Origin: Mesostigma viride
Taxonomy: Eukaryota; Streptophyta; Mesostigmatophyceae; Mesostigmatales; Mesostigmataceae
Direction: 5' to 3'
Assembly: GCA_009746045.1 (NCBI GenBank)
Contig: RPFO01000448.1
Location: 1,474,547 to 1,538,546, forward strand
DNA: 64,000 nucleotides
Shown here: positions 1 through 16,017 of the stretch, piece after piece
Position numbering within the stretch: position 1 is the stretch's first letter
How the letters are laid out: every line of letters starts with the position of its first letter
Notes under the pieces: model-generated
Database searches by the model: none
Seen by the model: the letters and a program-made list of their open reading frames with translations, nothing else
Told to the model about the DNA's origin: nothing
Program-made: the position numbers and the translations under genes

Positions 1-324
1 CGTTATAACAAGCTCTGCAGCTTCCCGGGCGCATTGATTATAAATCAGCAAGTGCTGACCAGCTACGCTGTCAACGGTAAAGAAAAGTACCTGACTCGTG
101 GCTTATTTGCCAGCAAACAACAGAGAAAGAAAAAAAAGAGTCATCTATTGCACCGTAGGCCGGCAGGATGCCCATCAAGCTGTGCGGTGCCCAACATCAA
201 GGAGGTGCCCAACATGTTTCCATCAAGTTCTCTCATCAAATAATCACAAGAACCAAATTAAGTAAGTACTTGCGTGTCATGGGCATGGGCATGCCACGGA
301 GTACTATGCTAATATCATCAGAAA

Positions 325-537
325 ATGATAGACAAGGAGAAATGGGTTGCCGTCTGCGATAAGCACCTTCCTGTGGGGCATGCTCCCGTTTCCTCCCCAC
401 GGGCCCCGCGGCCCATTGCTAGCCAGGGTAGAAGTCCTCAGGTGGAGGTTATTGCCCCTGAGAATAGCCGCTACAGTACCGCCTCGTCTGCCATTACAGT
501 AGAGGACAGCTCAGATGAGGATTATATCCCCCTCTAG
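325..537 (+). CDS. Possible 3' terminal exon of an unknown gene
   Basis: A short open frame follows a possible acceptor (ATCATCAG at about 317). It ends in a serine- and acid-rich tail (SSAITVEDSSDEDYIPL, then TAG). The tail looks more like real protein than the surrounding sequence, and this could be the last exon of a gene that enters from the left edge. I recognise no domain and no upstream exon. Most likely alternative: a chance open frame. Confidence 0.18.
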   Translation: MIDKEKWVAVCDKHLPVGHAPVSSPRAPRPIASQGRSPQVEVIAPENSRYSTASSAITVEDSSDEDYIPL

Positions 538-2600
538 TGTCTATATGGTTGGGTCATTGATTAATTAATTAAGATGGTTGGGGCATGATGCAGACGATAT
601 TTGTAACTTTCGTGTAATCATTTTCTAATGAGAACCAAATTACATGGCCAGGCTGTGCATATCATTTCCTGGTTACCTTTCAGCGACCTGCCAGACCCAT
701 TTTAAGGCGATGTCGCACAATAACAGAAAGACTGCTACCGCTTATGTCGCCACCTGCTGAAGGCATAAACAATACAAGGCGGTGCTCGGACACAAGCTTT
801 AAAAATCCAATCCACCGGATTCCATGAACATTTCTAAAAATCAAATGCAATTTCTGGTCAAAGCCAGCAATAAGCCGCATTAACAATAGCAGCGACGGCT
901 CTCACACCCGGTGAGCAGGGACTGCAGGGTTGGGTGCCTCATTCAAGCCGTGCAATGCCGCCCCACGTTTCAATTAGCTCATCACCAACGTCATGGCATT
1001 ATCTTTTAATGCATTATTTCCCAGGCAGAAGCATACTAACAATCGAGACACCCCAGTACGAAGCAGTCAACCGCCAAAATGCTAATTCCAGGTCAAGGCC
1101 GCGGCGATTGAGCGTTGTGTCCAACCTTGCCTCGATTACTGTCCCGGCTCCGGCCTAGGCTGGTGTCCTCGGCCTGCTCGTTCCAAATTCATGGCTGCCC
1201 CATTGTGGGTGTAATGACAGAATTTTATGCAGTGTATCAACGGCAGCAGTGTGTGAACAGCAGCAGACATTGCTGTGTACAGGGTGGCTGGGCCGCGCCG
1301 TGCAGTGGCTGGCTATGCTGGCTCGCTGGGCCGCTTGCCCCGGCCTGTGCGTGCGTGGGATCAAACTGTCTTTTCTGGGTGTTCCATATTAATATTAAGA
1401 TGAGGAGCGGTGGGGTTCGGCCACATTCAAAACCGAGGCCGACAAACATATCGGGCCGATTGATGCTTTACTGGTTTGAGAAAAGACTGTTAACAAGCAA
1501 GCGAAGGCAGCCTGCCTACTGTAATCTTATACCAGCTTCCAGTAGAGCAGTCATCACAGACAAAAACAATTCTTCTGTCGTCGGGAGTTCTTCTGTCGCT
1601 GCCTAAGTCAAGTCGGGCATCACCGTAGGTCAAATTGTACCATGAACGAGGGCTTCTTTTTAGTTCTTTTCACAATCATCTTCGTGAATTCTGTTTGTCA
1701 TTATGCCTGCGATCGTCACCTCCCATGATGTAGAGCATCGCCAGTTTCGCCACCGGTACAATTGTCCGTAGTAGTACACACCGTATTGCCCGTCACGTCA
1801 ACCCACGCTGACCAGTGAACGGCGTCCACGCGACAGTGTTTCGAATCTCCTCGGAAATGCAGAAACGAGAAGTCGTTACCTAGTCGAGAACCATGCTGTT
1901 GCAGACGAGAACCAAAAACTGCACCCAAGATCACGGTAACCATCTTCTGATATCTGCAAGATTCGCCTGGATTGCACAGGAAAGATCAGAAAAATTCTCC
2001 TGATATTTCGCTCGGATTCGAGTGGCTCCGAGCAACTTTTGTCTGCCGGTGCGATAAATAACATTTTCAAATGCTTGCTTGGCCCGTAAGCCCGTAGCCG
2101 CCCCGATTTTTCGAGGTACGGACCATTGCCATGAATATCTTGAACCGCGGTAGCAAAAGGCTGAACAAAACGGACACTTGACTGTGGCTTCTGTGAGTTA
2201 GTTAGTTAGTTGAATCCCACGCCGCACATGGGCAGCAGAGTCAATAGTGGCTTCTGTGAGTAGATGTCATGAATGCAGAAGTACTGACAGGGGACCCACG
2301 GCGATTCTGTGCAATCATGGACCCAGATGCCGTTTCCGCCATTTAGGAATCTCTAACTTGCGCGAGAAAAAGCGATATCGCAAAGCTTTCGCCTGATAGG
2401 TAGGGCACCTTTTCACTTTTCGTAAAGCGCCTTGTGCAGATTTGTTCGTATGGCGGCTCACCTGCGGATAACGATTTAATTTTCATATTATTTCTTTAGT
2501 CTCGGTGTATTTACGGTGTTTGGGCGTGGCCTTCGGTGTCCTCAAGGCATTTATACTAGGCAATTCTTAATACATGGACAGTTATGCGGAAGGGCTTTTA
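538..2600. other. Intergenic stretch, no gene recognised
   Basis: Short open frames exist on both strands (the longest is 163 codons at 1115-1606), but none has recognisable domains or good splice structure. The last few hundred bases should hold the promoter and 5' UTR of the GARP gene. I could not identify a TATA box or a transcription start. Confidence 0.5.
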
Positions 2601-2624
2601 TAGCAGCACGTATTCGTTACAAGC

Positions 2625-6337
<3,713 letters not shown>

Positions 6338-7200
6338 CTTTGAGGATTGGCCCCCAGATGCAACAGGGATTGCAACAGAATCAGAATGGAGATTTGGAAG
6401 CACGTTGCATGCTATGTTTGGAAGGGTGGATTATTTTTCTTGGTGGAGTTGGTTAACCGCTGTCATTTTTAGTGGCTGGCTTGTAGCCCTAATGTGCAGA
6501 TCTTTTTACTTGTGGATACTGTGTCCTTGGGCTTGAGCTTGTAAAGTACAGCCGTGCATGACTGCTTTGAATGACAGTCATGAGTGCCATGATATTTTCT
6601 GTCCCAGTCAGTGTTGTCCAAGGAGGGATTGCGGATGGCGTTTTCCCATGTTGACTTTTTAACTTGCGGCACCCACATTTTGTGAAAATATCATTACTTT
6701 CTTTGTCATTTTTCTTTTAAAACATGAATTTAGATCGCTTACATTATTGTTACTGCTATTGACTGTGGCTATCAAAGAATAATTGCATGAGGTTGTTTCA
6801 TGTGTTGAGGCTTTCCACATTTGTGCTGGCCAGTGATAATATTTGCACACAACTACTTGGGTGCTTTTGCTGCCATGCAAGCAATTGCAAACAACTTGGC
6901 CCACAGAGTAAAATGTGTTACAAAGATGTTGGAATGCCATGCGTGTATAGTTGTCTCACCTCATAAAAACAGCGTCCACGAATAGTTGTCTAAAACAGCG
7001 TCCAGGAAGAGTCGTGCTACTGGCTTTGTGCTACAAGCAAATGTTGCTACCAGGACCCCTGCCACCACATATTTATAATTTAATTGAATTGTAACATGCT
7101 CTTTCGGGAGCCACGAGGTAGCCATGGCTGACGGCGGAGCTCATAACTTTCACGCTTGAGCACCGAATTGAGCCGTGAATATCACAATCGACGCGTCTTT
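6338..7200. other. 3' UTR and intergenic DNA of the GARP gene
   Basis: A TGTAA pentamer lies at 6540-6544, about 200 nt after the stop. TGTAA is the usual green-algal polyadenylation signal, so this is a candidate 3' end. I see nothing else I can name. Confidence 0.35.
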
Positions 7201-7203
7201 CTA

Positions 7204-8092
7204 CGACGCACATTAATTAACTAATTAATTATCAACATCACTCCGTTGGGAGTAGATGTAGCACATAGCCCTGAGAAGGGGCGCTGGTTGTCTCCTTGAT
7301 ATGGCTTTTAATACATTCTAGGCTACTTCATGCAAGGGTGGGAATGTAAGCTACCCCTGCTCTAGGTGCACCAGGGCACCCGCACCCTCATGGTCTATCA
7401 CGCTATGCCCGGGTAAGGGGGGAGCATGCCTGTGAGGGGGAAGATCATCATGGCTATACAAAAACTAGAGCGTGGCATCTCAGCAGAGAGCAGCTCTCTG
7501 CATGGGCACAGCATTACTAAATAAAACTAGGCATCGTCTGGAGTGTGGCTAATCATAGGCACACATGTACATGATTAAATAAAGCGCGTGGCTTAGCTGG
7601 AATAGGGCCTCTAGGAGGCGTACATGTACATGGCCACGGTCTATCTATTCTACACTAATTAATTAATTAATTAATTAGGAACATAACTCCGTTGGGAGTA
7701 TATGTAGCACATAGCCCTGAGAAGGGGCATATGAGCCTATAATACATTCTAAGCTACTTCCTGCAAGGGTGGGAATGTAAACAACACTTGCTCTAGGTGC
7801 ACCAGGGCACCCGCACCCTCATGGTCTATCACGCTATGCCCGGGTAAGGGGGGAGCATGCCTGTGAGGGGGAAGATCATCATGGCTATACAAGAGCTATG
7901 GCATGGCTTCTCAGCAGGGAGTGACTCCCTGCATGGGCACTGCATAATTAAATAAAGCTAGGCATCATCTGGAGGGTGGCTCATCATAGGCACACATGTA
8001 CATGACTAAAAAGGCTAGGCCTAAGCTGGTATAGTGCCTGTAGTAGGCGGGCATGTCCAAGGCCACTGTCTAACTATTCTACACTACTGATG
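7204..8092. repeat. Two tandem copies of a ~430-bp repeat
   Basis: Copy 1 spans about 7230-7675 and copy 2 about 7680-8092. Both start with a TTAA-rich block and CTCCGTTGGGAGTA, then share long identical stretches, including one around the CCCGGGTAAGGGGGGAGCAT block. A third, truncated start of the same family is at 63925-64000, and a diverged relative lies near 48745-48880. Copy 2 runs into the sequence that follows the ORF1-like fragments, so the repeat may be part of that LINE family. Confidence 0.8.
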
Positions 8093-8099
8093 TATTCCC

Positions 8100-8711
8100 C
8101 TAGGCTGGGGCTGGAGTTGTCGGGGCCGCGGTGGTCGAGGGGGTCGCTTGCCAGGGCTTGTGGCCGACGTAGATGGCCGCCCCCTTCCAGTACACCGGCT
8201 GGCCCGCCTTGGTCTGCCGGAGCTGGATGTAGGTCGGCCATAGCTCCCGTCGCCGTTGTTGCTGTGCCGGGGTCAAGTCGTCGTCCACGGTGAAGGGAGT
8301 ATTCGCGAGCCGCTTGCGGCGTCTGAGAAACGAAATCTTGTCCGCTGGGCTATCAAAGATGAGAAGGAGCGGAGGCGCCCCTGCCTTACCCCGCGCGCGG
8401 GGGAGGCGGTGGGCGGTCAGCTTGATCTCACCAAGAAGGCCCATGCGTGCAAGGATTTTGCTCTCAAACGCACGTGCAAGCTTCTCGGAATTCTCACCTT
8501 CTTCCATGTCCAAGTTCTTGAGTATGGCGTTGAGGCTGCGCTTGGCGAGCTCGGCCTCCTCGCGGAGGTCAAGCGTCTGCCGCTGGAGCTGGGCTGCGAC
8601 GGCGGAGGTGGTGGAGGTGGTATGTTGCTTAAGCATGTCCGCCCAGGTCGTGATGGGAGGAGCATCGCCGGCCAGGCCAGCCGAGGCTGGCTTGGCGGCA
8701 ATGTCCTTCAC
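8100..8711 (-). pseudogene. L1-type LINE ORF1-like fragment (copy 1)
   Basis: A 203-codon open frame resembles the RNA-binding C-terminal half of L1 ORF1 proteins. A helical region rich in Glu/Lys/Ala is followed by an RRM-like part (GEIKLTAHRLPRARGKAG, KISFLRRRKRL) and a tail with RRRELWPTYIQLRQ and YWKGAAIYVGHKPW. Related L1 proteins bind element RNA in trans. No ORF2 follows, so this is a remnant. It is in tandem with the next copy, with which it shares about 440 bp. Confidence 0.6.
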
Positions 8712-8762
8712 TGCCTGGGCGGTGAGGCCCAGGCAGTTCTACACTACTACTGCTGTATTCCC

Positions 8763-9203
8763 CTAAGCTGGGGCGTCTGGAGTTGCTGGGGCCGCGGGGG
8801 TCGCCTGCCAGGGCTTGTGGCCGACGTAGATGGCCGCCCCCTTCCAGTACACCGGCTGCCCCGCCTTGGTCTGCCGGAGCTGGAGGTAGGTCGGCCATAG
8901 CTCCCGTCGCCGTTGTTGCTGCGCCAGGGTCAAGTCGTCATCAAGGGTGAAGAGGGTCTTCTCAAGCCGCTTGCGGCGTCTGAGAAAAGAAATCTTGTCC
9001 GCCGGGGTCTTAAAGGTGAGAAGGAGCGGGGGCGGCCCTGCCTTACCCCGCGCGCGGGGAAGGCGGTGGGCGGCCAGCTCGATCTCACCAGTAAGGCCCA
9101 TGCGATCAAGGATTTCTCTCTCAAAAGCACGCGCAAGCTTCTCGGAATTCTCACCTTCCTCCATCTTCAGATTCTTGACAATGACGTTGAGGCTGCTTGA
9201 CAA
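8763..9203 (-). pseudogene. L1-type LINE ORF1-like fragment (copy 2, truncated)
   Basis: This frame repeats the C-terminal half of copy 1 with a few substitutions (LTGEIELAAHRLPRARGKAG, FLRRRKRLEKTLF, ELWPTYLQLRQ). It is cut off at its 5' side near 9200. Spacing to copy 1 is about 660 bp, so this looks like a tandem duplication of part of one insertion. No promoter or ORF2 is visible. Confidence 0.55.
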
Positions 9204-9810
9204 CGACGCACATGCTGATATAATTTTCCGAAGCTGTTACGCAATATCATGTCGAGCAAACGCAACTCGACGAATCGCAGTTTGGAAGCTGCGATGAGCC
9301 AAGCAACTACGCCTGCAGCTCCGGCTGCAGCTTCGCCGCCCGGCCTCGCAGGCAACCGTGACCCTAGCCAAGCGATAGTGGTTCACTCGGCTCCCTCCGC
9401 GGCCTCGCCATCGGCATCGCCAGACCCTAAACGCAGCCGCTCATGCATCCTTTCCACGCGAACCGCGTTTCAAGCTCCACTCCTTCCATGCCGACGATCA
9501 CGACTGGTACAACAACATTTCCCCGGCAACTGCTCTGCATTGCATTTTCTTCGGGGACTACGCCTCGCTTCTTGAGCTGTGCCTCCACCTTCACAGCATC
9601 CGCCGCCTACTGGAATATGACGGCACTGATTTTAAACACTGATGAGCCGCGACCTGCTGCTAACGGGCCTCTACCCCTGGCCCGAGCTTCAGCAGATGCT
9701 TCTCTGCTCCCTGCTGACGAAGTCCGACGGCGAGATCTGGGCCCCCACCATCTCCGCAGCCACGTACCGCTCCATTCTCACGGAAGCCTTCCAGCAGCAC
9801 GTGACCCCCC

Positions 9811-10318
9811 TTGCCGCAGATGTGGCGGCAATGGGCGGCACGCTGGCTACTGCATGAGCTCCCTCACCTTTCCACCACCGTCACCTCCACCTCCACCCTC
9901 CTCGCCTCCACCTCCACTGCCACCTCCACCTCCACCGCAGACATCAAAGCCCAGCTCCTCGACATCGACCAGGGTCTCAAGGACTGCGCCATCGCAATGG
10001 AATGCCTGCAGAACACCGCCGGCATCACCGCCCAGTCGGCGAAGGACATCGCTGCCCAGCCCGCCTCTGCTGGCCGAGGCGGCGACGCCCCTCCCACCCA
10101 GACCTGGGCGGACCTCAGTGCTCAAGCACCACGCCACCTTCACCACCTCCACCATCGCGGCACAAGCCCTCGACCTCCGCGAGGAGGCCGACCGCACCCA
10201 GCGCAGCCACAAGGTCATCGTCAAGCACTTCGACCAGCCGGCAGAAGAGACCTCGACGACTCTTCTCACGGCATTTAACTCGTCGTCTGTCCCAACTCAG
10301 TCCTCACAGGAGGACTGA
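9811..10318 (+). pseudogene. LINE ORF1-like fragment, inverted and frameshifted (copy 3)
   Basis: The plus strand carries the N-terminal half of the same protein family. One frame reads AKDIAAQPASAGRGGDAPPT, matching the start of copy 1 (MKDIAAKPASAGLAGDAPPI). The continuation (ALDLREEADRTQRSHKVIVK) is in another frame, so at least one frameshift is present. A Ser/Thr/Pro-rich segment encoded by CCACCT repeats precedes it. The copy ends just before a perfect palindrome. Confidence 0.5.
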
Positions 10319-10321
10319 GTT
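10294..10321. repeat. Perfect 12-bp palindrome with 4-nt loop
   Basis: AACTCAGTCCTC, the loop ACAG, then GAGGACTGAGTT. The same arms recur in inverted order at 11947-11971, together with the neighbouring CTCGTCGTCTGTC, so the two sites bracket a ~1.6-kb segment. Confidence 0.9.
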
Positions 10322-11946
10322 GACAATTTTCAACCGCGTGTAGCGACTAGGTGGGGGGTCCATCCCAAATGTTTTGATGTGGATCGGGGGTGTACTAGAT
10401 GTCATTTTGTTGGCAAAAATACTGCATATGTGAAAACTTGACCCGAACACCTGAAAATTACACGGACGTTGGGCACCTCTCGCGAATTTGCATTTTTCGG
10501 GATAAGAACGAGTGGGAAAAATTCAATCAAATCCTGGTGCATGAAGAAAAAATATAGGCATGTAAACAATACAGTTCTTGAAAAGTGGCAAAAAACTGGG
10601 CTCGATTTGGCCACTGCAACTGCCTGAAACAATTAAAAAACTCTCAGTCCTCAGGAGAGGAATGGGGCTTTTGCTAACTTTGCTAGCATGTAAGTGCGGT
10701 CATACTACACACCACCGTGGCCACCAACCATCCCAATCAACTCATTTCCCTTCAAGCATTACAGGACAACACACTTGCATCATCATACTTCAGGTATATC
10801 ATACCTTATCATGCAGTGAGAGCCTATGCATGCATGTAGGGAAAGGGCTTGGATACCTACCAACAAAGGGTTATGTTTTAAGTGTCAACCACCAATATAA
10901 TGGGTAGGTTAAGCATATTTCCATTGTTTCTAACAACAATAGATATGGCTATAACTGTTTTGCCTTGCCATGATGTGGCCAACATAGTTGCTGGCACATG
11001 ATGGCAGTGGTTTGTCACCAAGACTTTTCACTCACCCGTAAAAGCTTGAATGCACCCTTGACGCAGCCCGTGGCCACACAATCATGCAGTATGAACGTAG
11101 CAAAAGAATAACTAACATCTACGAAGGTGTTTAAACCTGCACAGCTCCTAAAACCCTGCACAACTACACTGGGTTAAGGCAAATGCCTGCTAACATCATC
11201 TGAAAAGGGGGTTTTAGAGAGGGGCAGGCAACGGTCAAGAAAGAGCATCAAGACTTGAACCTGACAACGCCTCGCAAGCTTAAACTCATGTACGAACATC
11301 AAGAAACGAAGAGGCAACGATTATCCGGCTTTACCTGGCACGGCTGGCGTTACCTTGGCCCAGGCGGTGCCCGCAAAAGTGGCACTTTGCGGCACATAGA
11401 CCATGACGTGACAGAATGGTCGAAATCATCAAATCTATACTGTCACTCAATTTATTCTAATACAATGCATGTTAAAATGTAGAAAGAAACCTATCCGCCA
11501 TTGAAATTGCGCCGGAAAGCAAGCGCAGTCATCAATTCCGTCGACCTGCCTTATCGCAGTTTTTTCCAGCAAGAACAGTGCCGACACCGGGTAAATCGCA
11601 TCCCCGCGAGCTAAAAATTGATTTTTGTCATCTTTAGAGCATGTTAAATCTATTTCCTGAGTTTGGACAGCTAACTCGTCCGCAAACGTAAACTGCATGC
11701 ATGGGCGCGAGCCGCCATGGCTAGGTCGTGCATTTCCGGAACTCGCGTTTCACGTGGAAAAGTACCCTTACCACCTGTACTTTGACCGTACATTTTGCCG
11801 CTCATACCAAATCCAAAAAAATCCCAAAAATATGTCCAAGAAAGATCTTTTCACGTAGTATTTGAATAAATTTTGAGAGAATTTTTTTGTCAAACATTCT
11901 GACCGGGGCGAATTTTCTACGAAACCCAAAAACTCGGTCCTCTAGA
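10322..11946. other. Segment between two matching palindromes, no gene recognised
   Basis: AT-richer DNA with only short open frames. It lies between two ORF1-like fragments of opposite orientation (copy 3 on the left, copy 4 on the right). It may be an insertion or the centre of an inverted duplication. Confidence 0.4.
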
Positions 11947-11971
11947 GAGGACTGAGTTCAACTCAGTCCTC
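11947..11971. repeat. Perfect 12-bp palindrome, partner of 10294-10321
   Basis: GAGGACTGAGTT, one base, AACTCAGTCCTC. A further outer pairing (GGTCCTCTA with TAGAGGACC) extends the stem. The flank toward 12000 repeats, in inverse, the CTCGTCGTCTGTC found beside the left palindrome. Confidence 0.88.
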
Positions 11972-12009
11972 CGTAGAGGACCAGAGACAGACGACGAGTT
12001 AAGCGCGAC

Positions 12010-12200
12010 ATTCTTGCCCCCATATTTCAGGATGATGAACTCAGGTCGTCGTCCAGCGTGAAGTGAGTCCTCGAGTCTGAGCTTCTTGCGTTTTTTAAGA
12101 TCTCCGCCATGTACAAAGGTGAGGAGCACGGGTGCCGGGCCAGCCTTACCCCGCGTGCGGGGGAGGCGAACAGCCGACATCCGCAGCTCACCAATAATGT
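12010..12200 (-). pseudogene. Decayed LINE ORF1-like fragment (copy 4)
   Basis: A short piece of the same ORF1 family is recognisable by RLPRTRGKAGPAPVLLTF and a following KKRKKLRLEDSLHAG. It lines up with the RLPRARGKAG to FLRRRKRL part of copies 1 and 2. It is heavily shortened and fused to unrelated dispersed repeat sequence upstream. Confidence 0.45.
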
Positions 12201-12210
12201 GTATATTGAA

Positions 12211-12309
12211 CGACTCGAACTGACGCGGACAAGATAACGGCAGGCTCGAGCTACCATGCCGGTCCGGATTCTCTCGATTTCTGGCCTGTGCTGGTTGTCT
12301 CCTTGATAT
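12211..12309 (-). repeat. Dispersed repeat R1, copy
   Basis: Contains, on the minus strand, ATCAAGGAGACAACCAGC and the following CCAGAAATCGAGAGAATCCG block. The same unit occurs at 18688-18746, 32971-33080 and 63453-63630, with a fragment at about 7289-7302. Confidence 0.8.
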
Positions 12310-12714
12310 TAGATTGGTTGAATATAGTTCGTTTTCGGCTAGGAGGCGTGGCCTTTGCATGACGGGCAAGAGGATTTCAGCCGTGGGCAACCAAGCACTG
12401 ATGTCGTCGGGCTAGTCCGACGAGTGCGCACGTGAACCGGCACTCCCGAGTCCCGGTCACACACGACACTGGCATAGAGATAGTCAGCTGCACCGCCTCA
12501 TGTCGGCGAAACCCATAGTTCCATCGGAATCGTTTCAGCGGCCGGCACTTCCTCTCCGCGTTTCCTCAACCTCGTTTTCAGGATCATACTCTTCGTTCCT
12601 GCATTTTCCTCTTCCACGCAGGTTGTGGCTTTTTTGAAAGCCACGAATGTACCCGGGGATGGGACGCTTCGGCTGCCTCAATGCCTACACATTCAATACG
12701 ATGTCCCCCTCTCA
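12310..12714. other. No gene recognised
   Basis: Left flank of the hAT-like insertion. I see no coding features here. Confidence 0.4.
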
Positions 12715-12949
12715 CCCGTCCTCAGAGTGCAATCATACGCCGTATAATACGGTATAATACGGTATAATACGTAATACGCTGGCTTTGAGCGTATGATTCA
12801 TACGTTATAATACGTTTTAGCGTATAATGACGTATAATACCGTATTATACCGTATGATGCCGTGTTTTCCGCGTTTTTTTTACGTTTTGCGCGGCTAGGA
12901 TGCCAGAACGACAGGGCAACGATTTGAAGCCACAGATTTCGTATCTCTA

Positions 12950-13608
12950 CTATAAGTACTGACCCGTCTGAACTTTCACAATTCGACGCGATCTTATTTT
13001 GACATTGTGGTGCACAGTGCGCGCACCGTGCGGAGGTGGCCATGGCGACGTGCGTTCCGTTAAAATATGGCTAATCCGGCGGGCGACAGGCGAAAAAATT
13101 AAGCCGATGGTTAAAAGTGATGTTCTATTATGATGTTTCATAGCAAGATCTGCACTATTTGCAAATTCGCTGCCTTTGTTGGTACAGATTTGCACGGGGG
13201 TCTCATCCAACAATTTGGCCGCGATGAATAATCTAGCATGTGTGCCTGCGACGGTAGAACTCGATATTCGTGGGTTATTTTGATGCAGCAAGAGCCGTTT
13301 AGTAACGGACACCATGAAAATAACCTAAGCATCTTCGATCTGCGGCCATTTCCTGTCATTTCTAAAATGATTTCGTTCAGGCCTGCGCGATCCGCGGTTA
13401 ATCCATCCATGGCTGGCTGGCTTTTCTTGCGCGCCTGGGTAGGAAATAATGCCGGCCGTGGTACGTTGATTTGCCGCATGTCACCGCCCAGTCTGTTTGC
13501 GCTCTTAATGAACCTGGCATGAAACTTTTTGCGCCGTTTCTGGGCTTTTCTTGCTATTTTGTTCTCCACTTGTTGCAGTTGTGCTATCAGATTTTCCGCA
13601 GCTTTCAA
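12950..13608 (-). other. Unrecognised open frames inside hAT-like copy 1
   Basis: Two overlapping minus-strand open frames (13138-13608, 156 codons; 12950-13315, 121 codons) occur at the same place in both hAT copies. The first starts with a Lys/Arg-rich helix-like stretch (ENKIARKAQKRRKKFHARF). I recognise no domain. They could be captured host exons, a transposase remnant or chance. Confidence 0.25.
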
Positions 13609-13802
13609 TGGTTTTCCTTACGCTGCGTATGCCATGCTTCCTAAAGCTACCCAGAATTGATCGGGCAGTTATCTGGCTTTGCTACGCTTCCTGTATGGAG
13701 GTTTTCACACGGTAGACATTCTATATTGCGTAGTCAAGGACCCTAGCTGCCTGGGAGCGGCATCACCGTTGCAAGGAGCTGGCGAGCTCCACTAGGAGCC
13801 GG

Positions 13803-14200
13803 GTGTTGACAAAGTGTGACAATGCTTGACATGTCAGGTTGACAAAGTGTGACAAAGTGTGACAAAGTGTGACATGTGGTGTGACAAAGTGTGACAAAAG
13901 CTATACAAATGTTGACAAAACCATGACATATCAGGTCGATTTTACAAGACAATTCTTGACAAATTATCAAGGTGAAAGTGTCAAAAAATGTCACACATTG
14001 TCAACGTCACGCATTGTCAACATGAGAGTGAGATTTTATCACATTTTATCACACCACAATTAGTGACATTTGTGCACATTTATCACAACACAAACGTTGA
14101 TATATCACAGACAATCCTGAAAATTTATCAGGACTATAAAACAGACAAAAAGTGACAAAAAGTGACAAAAAGTGACAAAAAGTGACAAAAACCAGTGAAA
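13803..14200. repeat. Left subterminal repeat region of CACTA element 1
   Basis: Many short copies of GTTGACAAAGTGTGACA and GTGACAAAAA, in direct and inverse order. The mirror region is at about 20875-21205. Confidence 0.9.
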
Positions 14201-14939
14201 TTTTTCTTTTTATTACAAAATAAGCATTACTTAATGCTGACAGCAACAACGATTGTCTCGTAGGCAAAGTTCGGACGGCAGCCCATTGCGTTGCGTGCAG
14301 CCCGTTGTGAGCATGACTTCCACGGAAAGCTCTAAATGCTTGCAAAGAATTTGCAGGCAGCCGCCCGTTGGGTATATTGTGTGCAGCCGTCATTTGCGGA
14401 TGTCATTTTGATTAAAAGCTCTCGACTCTCCTGTAAAACACAGAAAAAAGATGCAGAGGTGGAAATAACATCAATGTATACATGGTTGTTGTCAGTTGTG
14501 CAACATTAAAGAGGCAGATTACGTTAAAAAACCTGTACAAAAACTTCCCTCTCTTGCTGCAAATGCAAAGAAGAAAGCACTGATCTATTTGGAACAAAAA
14601 AGGTAGCTGCAGGCAAACATACACTGCGCAAAGAAAACACCTCATCACACAGATTCAAAGACAAACCTGAGCAACCCGTGCATGGACCCTAGACGAGTCC
14701 GCCGGCTACGTCGATGACGACGATGGTGAGGATGCATATGGCACCAGAACAGCCGAGACTTCCTGCAGAAGAAAAACAAAAATTATGAATGTTTATTCGT
14801 AGTCAATAACAAATTTATTACGGTATCCATTGTGTACGAAATTTGGAGCATATGTTATGTTAATCGATTAGCTGCGCAAGCACACTTCCTTAAGAGGGCA
14901 TAACGATTGCAAGGTGCTTAAAACCCACCACAAGGAATT
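14201..14939. other. Interior of CACTA element 1, no gene recognised
   Basis: Only short open frames. The part from about 14762 to 14945 is a diverged duplicate of 15838-16020, so each minisatellite block is preceded by the same leader. Confidence 0.4.
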
Positions 14940-15826
14940 ATAAAGCTGCCCCACCTGCCCCCCATGACAAGGAAAAACTAACCCATTTGCCTACCCCCAT
15001 GACGCGGAATAATCTCCCCCCCATACCTGTCCCCCATGACAAGGAACAAGCCCCCCTGCCTGCCCCCCATGACAAGGATTAAACCCCCCTGCCTGCCCCC
15101 CATGACAACGATTAACGCCCCCCGCCTGGCCCCCAATACAAGGAATAATTACGCCCCCTACCTGCCCCGGGCATGACAAGGAATCATTGACCCCCCCTGC
15201 CTGCCCCCCACGACAAGGAACAACTAACCCCCGCTACCTGCCCCCCACGACAAGGAATCATTGCCCCCCCCTGTCTGCCCCCCGTGACAAGGAATAATTA
15301 ACACTCCCTGCCTGCCCCCCACGACAAGAATCATCCCCTCCCCTGCCTGCCCCCCACGACAAGAATCATCCCCCCCCTGCCTGCCCCACATAACAAGGAA
15401 CACTTGACGCCCCCTACATGCCCCCCACGACAAGGAATCATTGCCCCCCCCTGCATGTCCCCCATGACAAGGATCAACTACCCCCCCTGCCTGCCCCTAA
15501 TTACAAGGAAAAATTACCCACGCAGCCTGCCCCCCATGTGACAAGGATTAGCCCCCTCTGCCTGAACCCCCATGACAAGGGATAATTACCCCCCCCCGCC
15601 TGCCCCCCATGACAAGGAGTTACCCCCCCCCTGCCTGCCCCCCATGACAATGAATCATTACCCCCCCTGCCTGCACCACATTACAAGGAATAATTAAGCC
15701 CCGGCCCCTGCCTGCCCCCCATGAAAAGGCAATCAACCCCCCCTGCCTGCCCCCCATGACAAGGAGTAACCCCCACCCCTGCCTGCCCCCCATGAAAAGG
15801 CAATCAACCCTCCCTGTCCGCAACAA
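14940..15826. repeat. Minisatellite block 1, ~35-bp unit
   Basis: About 25 imperfect units of the form CCTGCCTGCCCCCCATGACA followed by AGGAATAATTA. Units vary by small indels and substitutions, unlike a CRISPR array, which would have constant repeats and unique spacers. Confidence 0.93.
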
Positions 15827-16017
15827 GACAAATGTAAAAGAAAAACAAAAATGATGAATGTTTGAAAGTAGTCGCCAACAGAAATATAACGCGGTCCATT
15901 GCTACAAGATTTAGAGCATATGCTCTGTTAATCATGTAGCTACAAAATCGCCATTTCGTAAGGGAGGACAACTGACTGTGAGGTGCTTTCAATCCCATGA
16001 CAAGAAATTTTTAAGCT

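Noticed and set aside
1115-1606. 163-codon open frame as a gene
   Set aside because: Cys/Trp-rich composition with no domain, splice support or start context. Probably chance.
13788-13790. 3-bp target duplication for the CACTA elements
   Set aside because: At all three insertion sites only two bases repeat on both sides of the termini. Shifting the boundary does not produce a 3-bp match.
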